Source of the DNA: Capsaspora owczarzaki ATCC 30864
Lineage: Eukaryota; Opisthokonta; Filasterea
NCBI RefSeq assembly: GCF_000151315.2
Contig: NW_011887299.1
Location: forward strand, 954,885 to 1,018,884
Length of the DNA: 64,000 nucleotides
Direction: 5' to 3'
The notes beneath the pieces were generated by a model. The model saw nothing but the letters and a program-made list of their open reading frames with translations. It was not told the DNA's origin and searched no databases. The translations under genes and the position numbers were made by a program. This document shows positions 1 to 12,240 of this stretch, piece by piece (the stretch's first letter is position 1; each line of letters starts with the position of its first letter).

Positions 1-2
1 TC

Positions 3-3000
3 GAGCAAGCCTTTGCAAGAGAGAATGGGAGGGGGCAGGTCAAGCGCGAGCCAGACTTTCAGGCTGCATCTTCCGCTCCTCCCACCCAGCGTGCGACTCC
101 TGATGGATATGCCAGCGGCGCACCGCCACCACCGACCTCGTCCTACAACACCCATGCTTTCAACACCAACGCGCACGTCCAGAACACGGACGCCCAGACA
201 AACGCTCCACCCCGACACCACGGTGGCTACGACGCTCGGAACTACGGGGGCGGTTACGATGATGGAAGTTACGGTGGCGGTCATGAGACTCGGAGCTACG
301 GCCAGGACCGGTACCATGCTGGTTTCAACGACCCACGAGGATACGGCAGCCATGATATGCATGCGCAGTCCTATGACAACGTAGTTTATGCTCAAGGCGG
401 CGGCTTTCAGCCCAGTCAATCCCCAGTCTATCAAGGTGGCTGGCAGAGGTCTTCCAGCAGCGATCCCTACAGCAACAGCAACAGCAACAGCAATACCAGG
501 AGCCCTTACCACTACAACAACGACAGCACCAGCGGCTACGATGGATACAATGACAGTCACCACAGTGGGCATCCAGGCAACTATGCCGCACCACCTCCCC
601 GGCCTGCTGGCAACACTCCGAACACCTACCACAGTAGTAACCCTGCATATCGCCACGACTTGACGCCACAGGCTGCCTTCACCCCGCAGGCTGCGAGCGG
701 TGCGCCGTTCCTGGAGCCTGACCTGCAATCAAACGAAGCAGTTTTCCCCAGCGAATCTGGCGCCGATGAGACGTCACAATCCATCACGTCTCCCAGTGGA
801 TTCGTGTCCAACACTGCCAAAGCAACGCTCTTGTTGTACTGCACTCGTGTCAAAGCTCGACCAGCAGAGTTTCAGAGCTATCGTAAACAAATCTATCCTG
901 GCGTCGCTGGCGTGTTTGTGTCCAAAGTGAGCGTACCAGGCCACGGCGAGGATTTTGAAGGCAAAAGTACGTGAGAGCGTGCGATTGATGGACGCGGGTT
1001 TTTTTTTTTGGGCTTGTACGACTCAATTTTGTTGTTTGTTTTCTGTGCCTTCCTTTTTCGTTTGAACAGCGTTTACGGGTGTCGCCGAAGCGTCTCGCAA
1101 GAGCGCAGCAGAAAACCTTGCAGCGATGAATTTGCTCGAGCAGCTGCAACAAGCCGATCTGCTCGCTCCTCTGCGCGTCTTTCCGCCTTCGCAGACTGCG
1201 CCTCAAGAGCGCGATCCAGTAAGCGACCTCACTTGTTTGTTTCGAGGTGGGGAGGTTCTGTTGGAGAGCGAAAGAGCGAGTGACTGACCCGCCCACACAC
1301 TATCACCGTGCCTGGCAGAACGAACCCGTGCTGATTCGCCTCCCTGATCATCTTGAGCGAGAGCTTGCAGCTCTGGCTGGCGACTTCCAGCCTCTGCCAG
1401 CTACTTACACGCGGGTAAATGCAAGCGTCTTCCTTGCATGTTGCAGGGTCCAGCAACGAGTGCGTGTATTGACACATTTGGTTTTGTTTCCGTCGCATTG
1501 TCGCTCTGCTTAGAACACTGGCACGCCCGGCATTGACACTGCAGTTGACGAGGACGAGCTGTTTGGCGACGCTGCGGGCTCTGTCACACAAGGGCGCGGG
1601 GGTCGTGCCTGGGACACGCGTGTCGTGTCGCCTCCCACCGAATTAGACCAGGTCCGAGCCCAAAGCAGACTGGAATGCCAGCTGGACAACTTGATCCAAC
1701 AATTGGACGCGGGCGGCGACCTGCCTCCAAGGTTTTCATTGCCGACCATGCTCCGTGCCGACGAAATCACCAAAATTGTCGAACAGGTACGTGTGTTTTT
1801 GAAGCGTTTGCCTGCTTCTCTTCTGGCTGCTTGCCTCGTTCAACTCTCTGCCAACGACCTCCTGCCTCTCTTCCTTGCCTCTCATTCTCTGCTCTGTCAT
1901 CTTGGCTGTGCAGAATGATGTCACCATCGTTACCGGCGCAACAGGCTCTGGAAAAACAACCCAAGTTCCACAGCTCATCCTCGACAAGTACACCCAGGAC
2001 GGCAACGGAGGTCGTTGCCACATCCTCGTCACTGAGCCAAGGCGGATTGCGGCGATTGTAAGCAGAGTTTTGGGACTTGCTGTAAACCCATGTGTTTGCT
2101 CTGATTGCTCACTGCACGCTCTCGTTGGGGCGTTCATTGCGCTAGGGAGCTGCTGCGCGCGTTGCCGAGGAGCGAGGAGAAACGCTGGGGCAGTCTGTTG
2201 GTTACTTTGTTCGGCACGATTCACAACTTCCTCCGTCCATTGCAGGAACGATCGTGTTTTGCACTTCAGGCGCCTTGTTGCGTCGCTTGGCCGTGGATCC
2301 AACGCTCGTCGGCGTCACTCACCTGATTCTGGATGAAGTCCATGAGCGGGACATTGCTTCCGATTTCACTTTGACGCTCATTCGCACCTTGTTGACTTCC
2401 GGAAAGCGGTAAGTCCGGCAGTCCGTTGTGGTGTTTGCGTCATCTCCTTCTGTCGTGCTCCCCTTCTTGGCGCTATGCGTTCATTCATGCTTTGCAAACT
2501 CACCGTCGTTTTTTTTTTTTTTTTGTTTCTTTTTCTTGGTTCTTGTTTTTATCTTTGACCATCGTCACTCTTTTTCCAGCAACGGGTCTCAGCTCAAGGT
2601 CATCCTAATGTCCGCAACTGTTCATGCAGAGCGTTTTCTGGAGTACTTTAAAAGCGCTGGCCTGCGCTGCGGCGGCATCACGGTCGAGGGCCAGTCCTTC
2701 CCCGTTCGCTCCTTCTACTGGCACGATTTGTTTGACACTGTCCGAGCTCAAGCCAACTCGAGTCTGCTCGCACATTCGAGTCGCGAGTCGTTCACCCAGC
2801 AGTTTGAAGACCAGCCTCTGAGTGCCAACTATGCTGCGTTGGTCGATGTGATTCGGTTTGCCATACGCACCGTTTCTGGTGTTGTTTTGGTCTTCCTGCC
2901 TTCCTGGGATGACATTCGGACACTTCTCTCCATGACCCAGGGTAAGAGTGCTTTCTCTCGAGGGTGGTTGCGACTCTTGTGTGCAAATTTTTCTTATTTT

Positions 3001-4872
3001 TTTTTTTTGAATGTGTCGTGTATCTTTGTACCTTTGGGGCTGCAGGGTGGTCGCGCACGCAGTTTTTGCCACTTCACTCTACTCTAAGCATGCAGGAGCA
3101 GCAATTGGTCTTCAGCCCCGTCCCAGCAGGATTTATTCGTGTCATTCTGGCCACCAACATTGCTGAAACGAGTATCACCATCGACAACGTGGAGGCTGTT
3201 ATTGACACTGGCCGGGTGCGTGAAAAGAGCCACGCTGGGTTTTCGGCATTGGGCAGTTTGACCACGCGCTGGATCTCCAAAGCCAGCATGATGCAACGCA
3301 AAGGACGCGCTGGTCGTACTCGTCCAGGCATCTGCTACCACATGTATTCAAGTCACAAGGCGTCAACGCTTGACGAGTTTGCGCGACCCGAGATTCTGCG
3401 CTCGCCACTGTACGACACTTGCCTGTACATCAAGCTACTCGAATTGGGCTCTATCCGCACATTTCTCTCGCAAACACCAGATCCGCCGGAATCCGTGCAA
3501 GTCAGTTTGGCACTGGAAACGCTTGTTGGTAAGCCCTGCGTGCGTGCTGTGCACAATTTGTATGGTGTCCATGAAAGTGCTCACTTCAACGAAACTCTTT
3601 TTTTTTTGGGGGGGGGGGGTTGCTCTGTCAGACATGGGCGCTCTCGAGCAACCTGGAGAAATTCTCACTCCGCTTGGCAAGACACTGGCTCAGCTGCCAA
3701 TCGATCCGCGCTATGGCAAGCTGCTTATTTATGCGTCTGCATTCAACGCACTGGACTTTGCTCTGCCTGTCGCTGCCAGCGCCAATACCCGCGACCCATT
3801 CTTGACCATGTCCTCGAGCGAAACTGCCAAGGCGCGAGCGATTGCCCTCAAGCAAGCACTCGCCTTCCGCACCTCGTCGGATACTGTTGCGATCGCCGCA
3901 GTGTACCAGCGCTACTTGGCAACCACCTCCGCAAAGCCAAGCTCGAGCTCGTCAGCGCCCTCTGTCAAAACCGAGCCAATTGACGCCATGGACGCGTCGG
4001 CGGTCGACACCGCGTCCGACCCGCTGGACTTTGCCTTGGTATCGAGTGACGTTCTCCACTCCATGCGCAAGACTGTTCAGCAGGTTTCGGAGGCACTCAC
4101 CAATCTCAACGTTCGTCAACCAGCGGTGGCGAATCGGCCCAGCGGCACCTCGGGTGTCAAGTTTGGCGAACTTTCGGAGGCGGTGTCGACTTCGGATCGT
4201 TTGAACAGTGCCGCCATCCTCAGCGCGCTTCTTTGTGCAGCGCTGTTCCCCAATGTGGCCGTGTATCGCAAAAAGAAGAACTGTATTACGCGACATGCCC
4301 GCAATGCCATCTTCCACCCGTCCTGTGTCTCGTACCATCGCGATCCCGCCGCCAGCGGGCCAATGTTTCCGTTTTTCATGTTTGAGGAGCAAGTGCGTGC
4401 TGCTGACGAGGCTTCGGATGGAGTCACCAGCATCCGCTCCACGACCATGGTTTCGCCCTTGGCCCTCATTCTTTTCGGCAAAGTGACGGCTGTGCAGCAG
4501 TGTGCGTTGCCCCCTGACGTCCAGCACTCCCATTTCGAATCCTCACCCTCGGACTCTTCATCCGCTCCTCAACGATCCGCCCAGCTTCCCTCGATCTATC
4601 GCCGCTCCACAGCTGCGCAGCACTCCGCTGCAGGATCCCACCAATCTTCTTCCAACATCGGCGAAATTCATCTGAGCTTCCCGCTGCCGCGTTTTCTTGT
4701 GCGCTCCCAGGCCACCGCGCGCCAGCTTGCGTGGCTCAACGAGGCAATCCGTACCACTATCATGAATATGGTTGGAGCGACCGATACCCCTCGAAGTCAA
4801 CGAGAGCAACGCGTGATCACACTTGCAACGCAGCTCGTGTCCAGAGAATGGACGTCCGCATTTGCGACGTGA
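3..4872 (+). CDS. DExH-box RNA helicase (DHX9/DHX36/DHX57 class), 5' partial
   Basis: ATP-dependent RNA/RNP remodelling helicase. Nine exons read here: <3-966, 1070-1218, 1319-1414, 1514-1786, 1914-2057, 2146-2408, 2580-2941, 3046-3528, 3632-4872; all phases agree and the frame is open to the left edge, so the start lies outside. In order: a Gly/Tyr/Ser/Asn-rich disordered N-terminus; a dsRBD-like stretch split by intron 1 (ending GVAEASRKSAAENLAAMNLL); helicase core with motif I GATGSGKT, motif II DEVHERD, motif III SAT, and motif VI QRKGRAGRTRPG; then HA2/winged-helix and an OB-fold region (about nt 4230-4520). The DEVH form of motif II and the OB-fold are typical of DHX9/29/36/57 relatives; I cannot fix the exact orthologue. 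An acidic/Ser-rich insert lies at about nt 3920-4030. Poly-T runs fill introns 6, 7 and 8. Confidence 0.9.
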
Positions 4873-5451
4873 TTCATTTTTTCGGCACAAGCTCCAAGTG
4901 TGCACACGTACTGTTCCCTTTGGCTTTTGTTCGTTCGCTTCGTCCGCCCTCCAACAACAAATCGCATTTTTTTAAATCATGGATTGATCAATTGACTATT
5001 TCTCGATGGATTGGCGCAGCTTTTCTTCTTGGCACTGACAAGCACGACCGGATTGCGCAGGAGCTATCTCGTCTTGCATCTCATTGACAAGAAGGCGAGC
5101 TGCATGTCCAATCGACCATCAACTCTTTGTTTTCCCCGAATTCATTTTTCTCTTCTTGTTTTTCTTTTTTTTTTTGTCTTTTTTTCTTTGCATGTGTGTG
5201 TTTGTGTGTGTTTCTCGTATAGTAAACTTACTAGTATGAGTACAGTGCAGTGTTGATCTCTCGGTTTCGCGTGGATTGAGCCACTCCAAGGTGTTGAGAG
5301 CGTTCACAAGGTGAAATTCCGCGAATGAAAAAAAATGTCTCCCCTCAATCACCCATCCCTTGCAAACTTTGAATCTGAAAATGCGGCAAGTGCACTTGAT
5401 CTTCCAATACAACACGCCAAATCCACAACAAGCCGCACTACGCCATAGAAC
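4873..5451. other. Convergent 3' intergenic region
   Basis: Non-coding stretch between the helicase stop and the NOSIP stop on the other strand. It holds T-rich runs (for example about 5155-5195, with a TG-rich tail) that probably belong to the two 3' UTRs. No gene seen. Confidence 0.6.
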
Positions 5452-7030
5452 TCAGAAGCCTTGGAATGCCACATCGTGTCGGACGGCAACCAAGCCCTCG
5501 CCGTGCCCAGCGAAGCCTGTGCCTTCAGAGCGCACGTCAATCACGTCTTGTTTTCGCACCTTTGCATTGCATACAACACAGGCACCGGGCACTGACGATG
5601 GCCCTGACACTGACGCCGACGAAGATGACGCCGATGAAGTGCTGCTGGCTGCTGAGGCAGGAGCAATGAACATGTCAACGCATGTTCGGCAAAACACATG
5701 GCCACAAGGGCGCAAGACACACAGCCGTTGGCTGTTGGTCAGAGTTTTGATGCAGCCAGAGCACATCCAAGAGTCCTTGGCCTCTGCAGCCGTCCGCTTC
5801 ACCCCTCGCGTGACACTTCCTGCAGATGCAGCCGTGGAATTGGGGTCGTCTTGCAGCTGGACCTTGGCAGTGGCAGGTGAAAAGTTCACGGGAATGAGTT
5901 GCTTGAGCTTGATGGGGTGGTGATGCGCGCCGGCTAAGCACAGCGTGTCGGTGGAAGGGCGCTCGAGCTTGACGGGCTGTGCGTCGGGCGTGAGCGCGGG
6001 AATCCAGAAACTAGGGAGGTACTTGGCATCACCGGGCTTGGCGTGGACCGAGACCGCGTTATTCTGCAACTGCACTAGCGCTTGTTCCTGCTGTTGCTTG
6101 CGTTTGGCCTCGACTGCATTCGCATCGAGCACAAACTCCAGTCCGTTGGAAGCCGTGAAGCTGACAAAGTTCGGTCCGTTGCCTTCCGCCGCGAGCGCAG
6201 CAGCCGCTCCAACGTTGCTTACAGCTCCACTTGCCGAGCTAGCGGGCGAGGAGGTCGTATTGGAAGACGGCGCGGGGTCGCTGGCTGCCGGGCGGCTGGG
6301 TCCGTTCGCAAAGGTCACTGGCTGGATGCCTGCCGCCTGCGCATCTGCCGCCGAATACACTGCCCGCTTTTGCGGGACAATCATGGACTGATTCCGGTAC
6401 AGGTCGTCCACGAGCGCCTGCATCGCGGCCGCGCGTTGCTTGATCTCCTTGGCCGCCTCCTCAGCGCACTGCTGCTCAAACCGCCGCTCCTTCATGGCGA
6501 TATCCTGCTTCTGCGAGAGCAGTGACGAGTACATGCACTCCTTGCAAGCAATGTGGCCTGTGGATGACCAAAAAGCAACAGGCGTCGATGTGGTAGTAAA
6601 GTGAGCATCGCAGCCCCGCTATGCTCCGGGTGGATCAGCGTGGGGCTGCCAAACGCAAATCTTGGCTGGAGAGCACAGCAACAAGTACCTTCGGGGCAGC
6701 ACACGGGATCCTGAGCTGGGGCGAGGCACAGGAAGCACGCATCAAAGTCCTGGTAATGCACAACGCCAGTCAAGTCAATGCACATCCATGCATGAAACCA
6801 ACCTCACTCGTCTTCCTTTGCTATTCACTAGCATGAAGGCATGGAGCATTAAAAAAGCATCCTAACACTCGCAGCTATTCTTCTTGTTCAATAATGTTTG
6901 CCGTCTTCGTCACTCAACTCACCCGGCACGAGTCTCGACCAACACGCGCGCGCTGCGTGCCGTACGTCAGCATCTGCCGCTCGTGGTACGTGAAGACCGG
7001 ATTGGTCTTGTTGGATTTCTGCCGGGTCAT
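5452..7030 (-). CDS. NOSIP: NOSIP-like U-box/RING protein
   Basis: Nitric-oxide-synthase-interacting protein family, a nuclear spliceosome-associated E3-like protein. Exons on the minus strand: 7030-6923, 6749-6689, 6557-5452 (424 residues; animal NOSIP is about 300). The N-terminus starts MTRQKSNKTNPVFTYHERQM and includes YGTQRARVGRDS, the family hallmark. The divided U-box reads FDACFLCLAPAQDPVCCPEG, then HIACKECMYSSLLSQKQDIA. A conserved AVYSAADAQAAGIQPVTF-type segment follows, then the C-terminal RING (CSGC...CGHVFCRTCV...CVVC). Extra length comes from Ala/Ser-rich linkers, including a Ser-rich insert between RING cysteine pairs. The start was chosen because the family's N-terminal motif begins there. 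The start codon is 161 bp from the divergent UBZ/PIP gene. Confidence 0.9.
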
Positions 7031-7191
7031 TGTTAATTGGCGAGGGGGGAGGGGAAACAGAACGCTCTCAAGCGCTCAGAAAATGTAAACAAAAGACTGA
7101 CAGTTTCCTGTTTTGTCTTCTTTCAGTCCTTGACTTTTTCACCCATTGACTTGTTCACCCATTTCTTCTCTCGTATTTGCTGTGTTTCTCA
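7031..7191. promoter_or_regulatory. Putative shared divergent promoter (NOSIP / UBZ-PIP gene)
   Basis: Only 161 bp separate the two start codons, so both 5' UTRs and core promoters must lie here or overlap the first exons. No TATA box stands out; there is a purine stretch near 7040-7060 and pyrimidine tracts next to 7140-7175. Inference from geometry only. Confidence 0.4.
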
Positions 7192-9021
7192 ATGAGCGCA
7201 TTCGATGCCTTGTTTGCAGAGCAGCGCAAGGTCAAGCGGCGGAAAGCAGAGGAGCGCGACGACGCAGCTTTCCCGCTAAATCATGCCACTGCAATGGTGG
7301 TCGTCGAATGCCCGATGGGCTGTGGCAAGCGCAACCTCAGGCTCCATCTCATCAACATCCATCTGGATCTCGACTGCGCCCGTCGCTTTGGCAGCGTGGC
7401 GAACGCAGCAGACAGTGAGGCTCAGGCCGCGGCCGAGGTCGGTTTGAACCAAAGCAGCAGACTTCCCGCCAAAAGGAAGGCCGAGCTCGACGAGACTGCC
7501 GGCTGCTTGGCAGGTGCTGCGGGGCTCCGAATGGCTCCTCCGATGACAGATCTCGATTTTGACCTGTCGAACAGCGCGGACGAGCTCTTGTGTTTGGTAG
7601 ACGTTGAGCCAAAGGCTGCTGCGGATGCATTTTTCACAGTGATCCGTCGCAAAGAGCCGCCAGTCAGGCCCGTCATCGCAGCACCTCCGAAACAAGAATT
7701 ATTGACAAATCCACTGAATAATACTGTTGCTGCTGCTGCAGCGACACCTCGTCAAGTGAGCCACCACCCCAGCAAGATCCAACAATCCCTCTATTCCTTC
7801 TTTGGAGGCGAGGATCCGACCGTGCCAAATTACTTTCATTGCTCGTTCGCCGATGTTGTCAAGCGACCCGCAACACCATCGTCGACGTGGCCGGTGCCGA
7901 TCGGCGTCTTTCAGCGGAAAGCGCCAGCTGCGGCCAGCGTTGCTTGGCGAGTGGAAACATCCTGGCGTGGGCGTCAGTCCTGTCTTGTGCTCACGACAGA
8001 TGTGCCATCCCTCGCAAGATTGAACGCACAAGGTGGCACAACAAGCGCTCAAACCGACGCGGACGACAACGCACATGGCTCGCTAGCTGCCGGGCAAAAC
8101 ATTCCGCTGCTCAAGAGTCACTTGCAAAAGTGCGTTCGAAGAGGCAAGGCCGACCTTGCCGGCAGATCTGCGCGTCTCATCTCCGAGATTGACATGAACC
8201 AGCTACTCCGCCGTCTGCCCATTATCATGATTGAGGACTCAATTCTACACAGCAGCATTGTTCCGCTGGTCTGGCTGATGGCCGCGTACTCGAAAGGTTA
8301 CCGGCCTGCTCCCGAAATCCAAGCATTTGTTGTGAGCATTGCCGCTGCAGTGGCCGCGTGTCCCATCCGGGACGTCATGGCACCTGCGGACTCGGAGGTG
8401 GTAGTGAACTTTGGGGCGATCGCCAAGCTGGAAAATCCGCACCATCGAGCAATCCTCTACAGCCTGCAGTTTCGAAAGGCCTTTGGTGGGATGGCCGGCG
8501 ACATGCGCCTGCTCGATGCATTCACATTGGCGTTTCTGGAGCGATTCCAGCAATCGACTCTTCCGCCGCAGGGTGCGCCTCAATCCACCATAGCAGAGTC
8601 AACATGGCTGCAATCTTGCGCCGACCGGTCGGTTGCCATGAACTTTCCGCTTCCGGTGGCGAAATTGGACCAAGCACGGCTGTCGTACGCCGAGTGGGAT
8701 TTGGCGGCGGTCGATTTTCACGTGTCCAATGTGGGGAACTTGATGCTGCAGCGTCTGGAAGGAATCGCGTCCAATTCCGCACATCCGCAATCGCAGTACG
8801 CACGCTACCTGGCGGGTGTGCTGACAAGGGATCCCGCCCTGCTGTCAAGCATCATCTGGGAGCAGAGCTCGTCCACCACCAACAAGACTGTTGCGTTGTT
8901 TGCCACTGGTCTCGACGATCGGCGACCCAGCTATGCGGCGGAATGGCAGCTTCTTGGGCCGTTGTTTCTCTCGAGTGCCAGTCAAATCCTTGCGCAAAAG
9001 TCGCGTTCTGGCCTTGTTTAA
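7192..9021 (+). CDS. Putative PCNA- and ubiquitin-binding protein (UBZ4-like finger + PIP box)
   Basis: I do not recognise the whole protein (609 residues, one exon). Seen: residues 40-62 carry C-x3-C and then INIHLDLDC, close to the UBZ4 (RAD18/SPRTN/WRNIP1-type) ubiquitin-binding finger, though the last His-Cys spacing is one residue longer than usual. Residues 197-204 read QQSLYSFF, a perfect PIP box (Q-x-x-aliphatic-x-x-F-F) for PCNA binding. Lys/Arg patches follow the start (KVKRRKAEER), suiting nuclear import. The C-terminal half (about residues 300-600) is a well-conserved-looking helical domain containing KSHLQKCVRRG and LLRRLPIIMIED, whose family I cannot name; the second motif loosely recalls the C-terminal region of RarA/WRNIP1 clamp-loader-like ATPases, but no Walker motifs are present. 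Known members with this finger + PIP pair act in DNA-damage tolerance; that role is inference here. ATG at 7192 is the first in frame. Confidence 0.6.
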   Translation: MSAFDALFAEQRKVKRRKAEERDDAAFPLNHATAMVVVECPMGCGKRNLRLHLINIHLDLDCARRFGSVANAADSEAQAAAEVGLNQSSRLPAKRKAELDETAGCLAGAAGLRMAPPMTDLDFDLSNSADELLCLVDVEPKAAADAFFTVIRRKEPPVRPVIAAPPKQELLTNPLNNTVAAAAATPRQVSHHPSKIQQSLYSFFGGEDPTVPNYFHCSFADVVKRPATPSSTWPVPIGVFQRKAPAAASVAWRVETSWRGRQSCLVLTTDVPSLARLNAQGGTTSAQTDADDNAHGSLAAGQNIPLLKSHLQKCVRRGKADLAGRSARLISEIDMNQLLRRLPIIMIEDSILHSSIVPLVWLMAAYSKGYRPAPEIQAFVVSIAAAVAACPIRDVMAPADSEVVVNFGAIAKLENPHHRAILYSLQFRKAFGGMAGDMRLLDAFTLAFLERFQQSTLPPQGAPQSTIAESTWLQSCADRSVAMNFPLPVAKLDQARLSYAEWDLAAVDFHVSNVGNLMLQRLEGIASNSAHPQSQYARYLAGVLTRDPALLSSIIWEQSSSTTNKTVALFATGLDDRRPSYAAEWQLLGPLFLSSASQILAQKSRSGLV

Positions 9022-9213
9022 TGCTGTTGACGATTGACGGGAACCGCCAAATCCTTGCGCGAAAAAATCGCGTTGTTTCAACCTGTTGCCGCTTGTTGTT
9101 TTGATACTGTACACAGTAGACATGGATTGATTGCATACTAAGAGCACTCGCTTCTTTGGAAAGGCTTCAAGGGGACCAGTCTTCCATTCTCACATAACAC
9201 GTCAACGACCAAA

Positions 9214-9377
9214 ATGGCACACCAGGGCGGCAAAGCGTTCGGCCAGCTGAAGGCCAAGCAAGCGACCGATCTCGACGGCATCAACGCTGTGCGTTTTCCA
9301 CATTGATGTTCTCTTCTATAGTGCTGACATGCCAATACGCACTTGGGTCACGGCAGCCCACTAACGCAGTCGAACAA

Positions 9378-9411
<34 letters not shown>

Positions 9412-10467
9412 AAAAAAAGGCTTACTTGAAATGGAAAGGATTTTGTTATTTTGTATTATTTTATTCATTTTTTGAACATCAAAGTAAGAATTAAAGGGAA
9501 AAAAAGTGAGCGAAACGCAGTGTCGCAGCGACGCACAATGACACGGTGTGCAAGAAGATGAGAAAACGCGGCAACTTTGGTTGCAAGGAAAAAAGCAGAG
9601 CTCCGAGCGGATGGACGTGTTGCAGCTCTTTTTTTTATTTATTTATTTATTTTTTTTTTTCAATTTTTTGAATTCGCAACTGTGGCTGGTTTAGCAACGC
9701 CAGCCATTCAACCCACACACTACCTCACACACTGCGTCACACACTGCGTCACACACACGCTTAGACAGAAGAGGGGTTGACAAAAGCAGACGCCAAAAAA
9801 GCGCACAATCTTCAACAAAACACTCCCCAAACACGACTGTGTGAAAAGTGAAATTTGAGCCAAATTGTTGAACAAAGACGCACATTTTCACTCGACGTTG
9901 CAAACTCAAAACAACAACAATACGCTGGTTGAACACTTGCACAGGAGTTCCTCAGCAGTGGCACGTACGAGGACTTGACCGAGGAGCGCCTGGTCGAGTA
10001 CCGCACCAAGTTCATGGAGTACGATCTCGACCACTCTGGCGACATTGACTTGATGGAGCTCAAGCAGATGATGGAGAAGCTGGGCCAGGCCAAGACCCAC
10101 CTTGAACTCAAGAAGATGATTGCCGAGGTTGATCTTGAGGGCCAAGGTAACCGCCGTGGAGGCCAGGGGGGAGGGGGCGGGCACTTGCTTTTGATGATTG
10201 ATGGAGACGAGCAGGAAACTGACCAGCCGCACGCCCACAGGCACCATCTCGTACCGTTCCTTCCTCACAATGATGCTTGGCAAGAAGTCGTCGATTTTGC
10301 AAAAGTAAGAGCGTTGCGCACTTTTGATCTGATGCGTCTTGCCCGAAACACAAAACCAACTGACTCTGCGTTCTGACTCTAGGATTCTCATGTTCGAGGA
10401 GATGAACAAGGAAAAGCCCAAGCCAGTTGGCATTGCTCGCAAGAAGAGCCTCGATGAGCTGCCTTAA
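9214..10467 (+). CDS. AIF1: Allograft inflammatory factor 1 (Iba1)-like EF-hand protein
   Basis: Small Ca2+-binding, actin-bundling protein of the AIF1/Iba1 family. Exons 9214-9288, 9945-10146, 10241-10304, 10383-10467; 141 residues, the normal family length (about 147). It starts MAHQGGKAFGQLKAKQ, matching the family's GGKAFG-LKA start, and ends ARKKSLDELP. The first EF-hand loop, DLDHSGDIDLME, has all canonical ligands; the second (DLEGQGTISYRE) is partly degenerate, as is common in the family. A conserved THLELKKMIAEV links the two hands and LGKKSSILQKILMFEE follows. Intron 1 is long (656 bp) and A/T-rich, with a run of about 29 A and a short CACACACTGCGT tandem repeat. Confidence 0.93.
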
Positions 10468-11454
10468 GTACCAGCACACCCGCTCGACGTAACTTTGTGT
10501 TTGAAACGAAAAAAAAAAATGAGGAATACTGCACTGTGAATGAAATTCTGCTTGTTTCTCCGGACAAACCTTTGTATCATCGAGAGTGAATCATTGACCC
10601 AACTTGCGTTTCTGGAGGAGCGAAGAGGGAGGGAAAAGGCGAGAGAGCGAAAATGAAAGCGACTCCCTGCTGGCGAGGATTGGACTCGCGCTGATGGATG
10701 GTGTAGTGCGTTTGGCATAACGACGATGACCGGAATGAAACCGAGCGACAGATCATGCAATGTACAGTACTGGAGACAAGAGGACCATTTTACATCCGCA
10801 AAAGACTCCAACGAGTGTCATTAGACTTAGCCGACATGAAGGGAACCAAAGTACACACTGTAGGGATGCTTGTCGGGTTGAACCTGAACTTGCCAACCCT
10901 CGCGCATTTCTCGGATGTTGGGATGACTTGCTGGCGAGAGTGTCGTGAGCGGAATGATCGAGTCGACTAAAGTCGCTTTCACAGCAACGTTGTATCGAAC
11001 AGACAATCAAGTCAAAGATGCCGTTACCGATGCTCGGGTAACCTTTGCACGGGACACGAACCAAGTGAATTGGTTTCACACGGGTCGAATTTCCGTTGAT
11101 GCGCGAGGTTTTTTATGGTTTTGTTGTTGTGTTGCTCAAAAAATCAAAGACTGCTTCAAGCACTCAAGACTCACAAGCCTCGGTCGTGGTATGCAATCCT
11201 ACAAAATTCAGTGGCAAACATTGCTGTTCAGTCATGCTTTGCGGGGGATACGGCGCGAGAGGTGTGAGGTCGCGCAATCTTGGATCACAACAAAGCGAGC
11301 AGACTTGTTATTTCCACCCCGTCCCCGCTGATACACCGTCCCCTGTGTTTCTCTAATCGCTCTCAGACCGCCAGCCACGCACATCTCTCGTGTTCACTCT
11401 GATTCAGATCGTGTAGTCTTTTTTTCTTTCTTCACTTGTTTGTTATTCTTGTTG

Positions 11455-11494
<40 letters not shown>

Positions 11495-12154
11495 CCTTTT
11501 CTTTTTTCCTCGTTTTGTTTGTATGTCTGTTGAGCTAATTTGCCTTCTCGTTTTGTTCTCTCCCTTCTTCTGACGTCGCGGAAGGGCAGGTGTTGCGGGC
11601 AGCCTGCGACAAACCAACATCGATAGACATCCGATTGAGCTTGTGCTGGAGCCCGAGGTGGCAGTGGTGGCGCGGGGAGAAAGCGGGAGCGGACGCGATG
11701 CGGTTTTGCCGCTCACCCGTTCGCGGTTCCCAAAGCCGCGGGCTCAGAGCGCCTGCCACCCTGGACAGGTCGACCTGGGTCGCTCTGTGCCCACGCTCCT
11801 CTGCTCCTCTTTGTCGCTCATTTGCGCGTGCGTCGTGGAGGCGGGGGAGGGGGGGGGGCCGAGCGTCGTGTTCAAGATTGCAGCTGGCTCAACCACAAAA
11901 ACGCAAAAGCGGCTAACCCCTGTGCAGCAGCGAACGACCGGGGGAGGAGGGGACAGTGTCGAGCCAGTTGCGTCTGTTGCAAGGGGCCATGCCCGCAGCT
12001 CATCTTGCGCTCCTGTTGGTTCCCACACCAGGCGCCCTGTCAAAGGCAACACACACAAACACGAAAAAAAAAAAAAAAAAAAAATCCTCAAACAAAACCT
12101 AATCCAAAAAAAAAAAAAAATAAAAAAAATAAAAAAAAGCTCTTTGATGGAATG

Positions 12155-12240
12155 CATTTTTTTTTTTTTTTTTTTTTTGTGAAGGCTTTCCTGTCAAGCA
12201 TTTTTTTTTTTTTTTTTTTTGTGAAGGCTTTCCTGTCAAA
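12155..12240. repeat. Two-copy direct repeat of poly-T plus 18-bp tail
   Basis: A unit made of a T run of about 20-22 and the tail GTGAAGGCTTTCCTGTCAA occurs twice in a row, each preceded by GCA. The tails are identical, which points to a recent duplication by slippage or unequal exchange. Confidence 0.85.

Noticed and set aside
10650-10720. tRNA-like stretch with GGATTGGACTCGCG
   Set aside because: No proper B-box, no cloverleaf stems and no matching acceptor arms could be built.
11643-12182. Plus-strand frame of 179 codons in the RhoGAP upstream spacer
   Set aside because: Ends in poly-Lys/poly-Phe from homopolymers, with no conserved segment; probably chance in GC-rich DNA.
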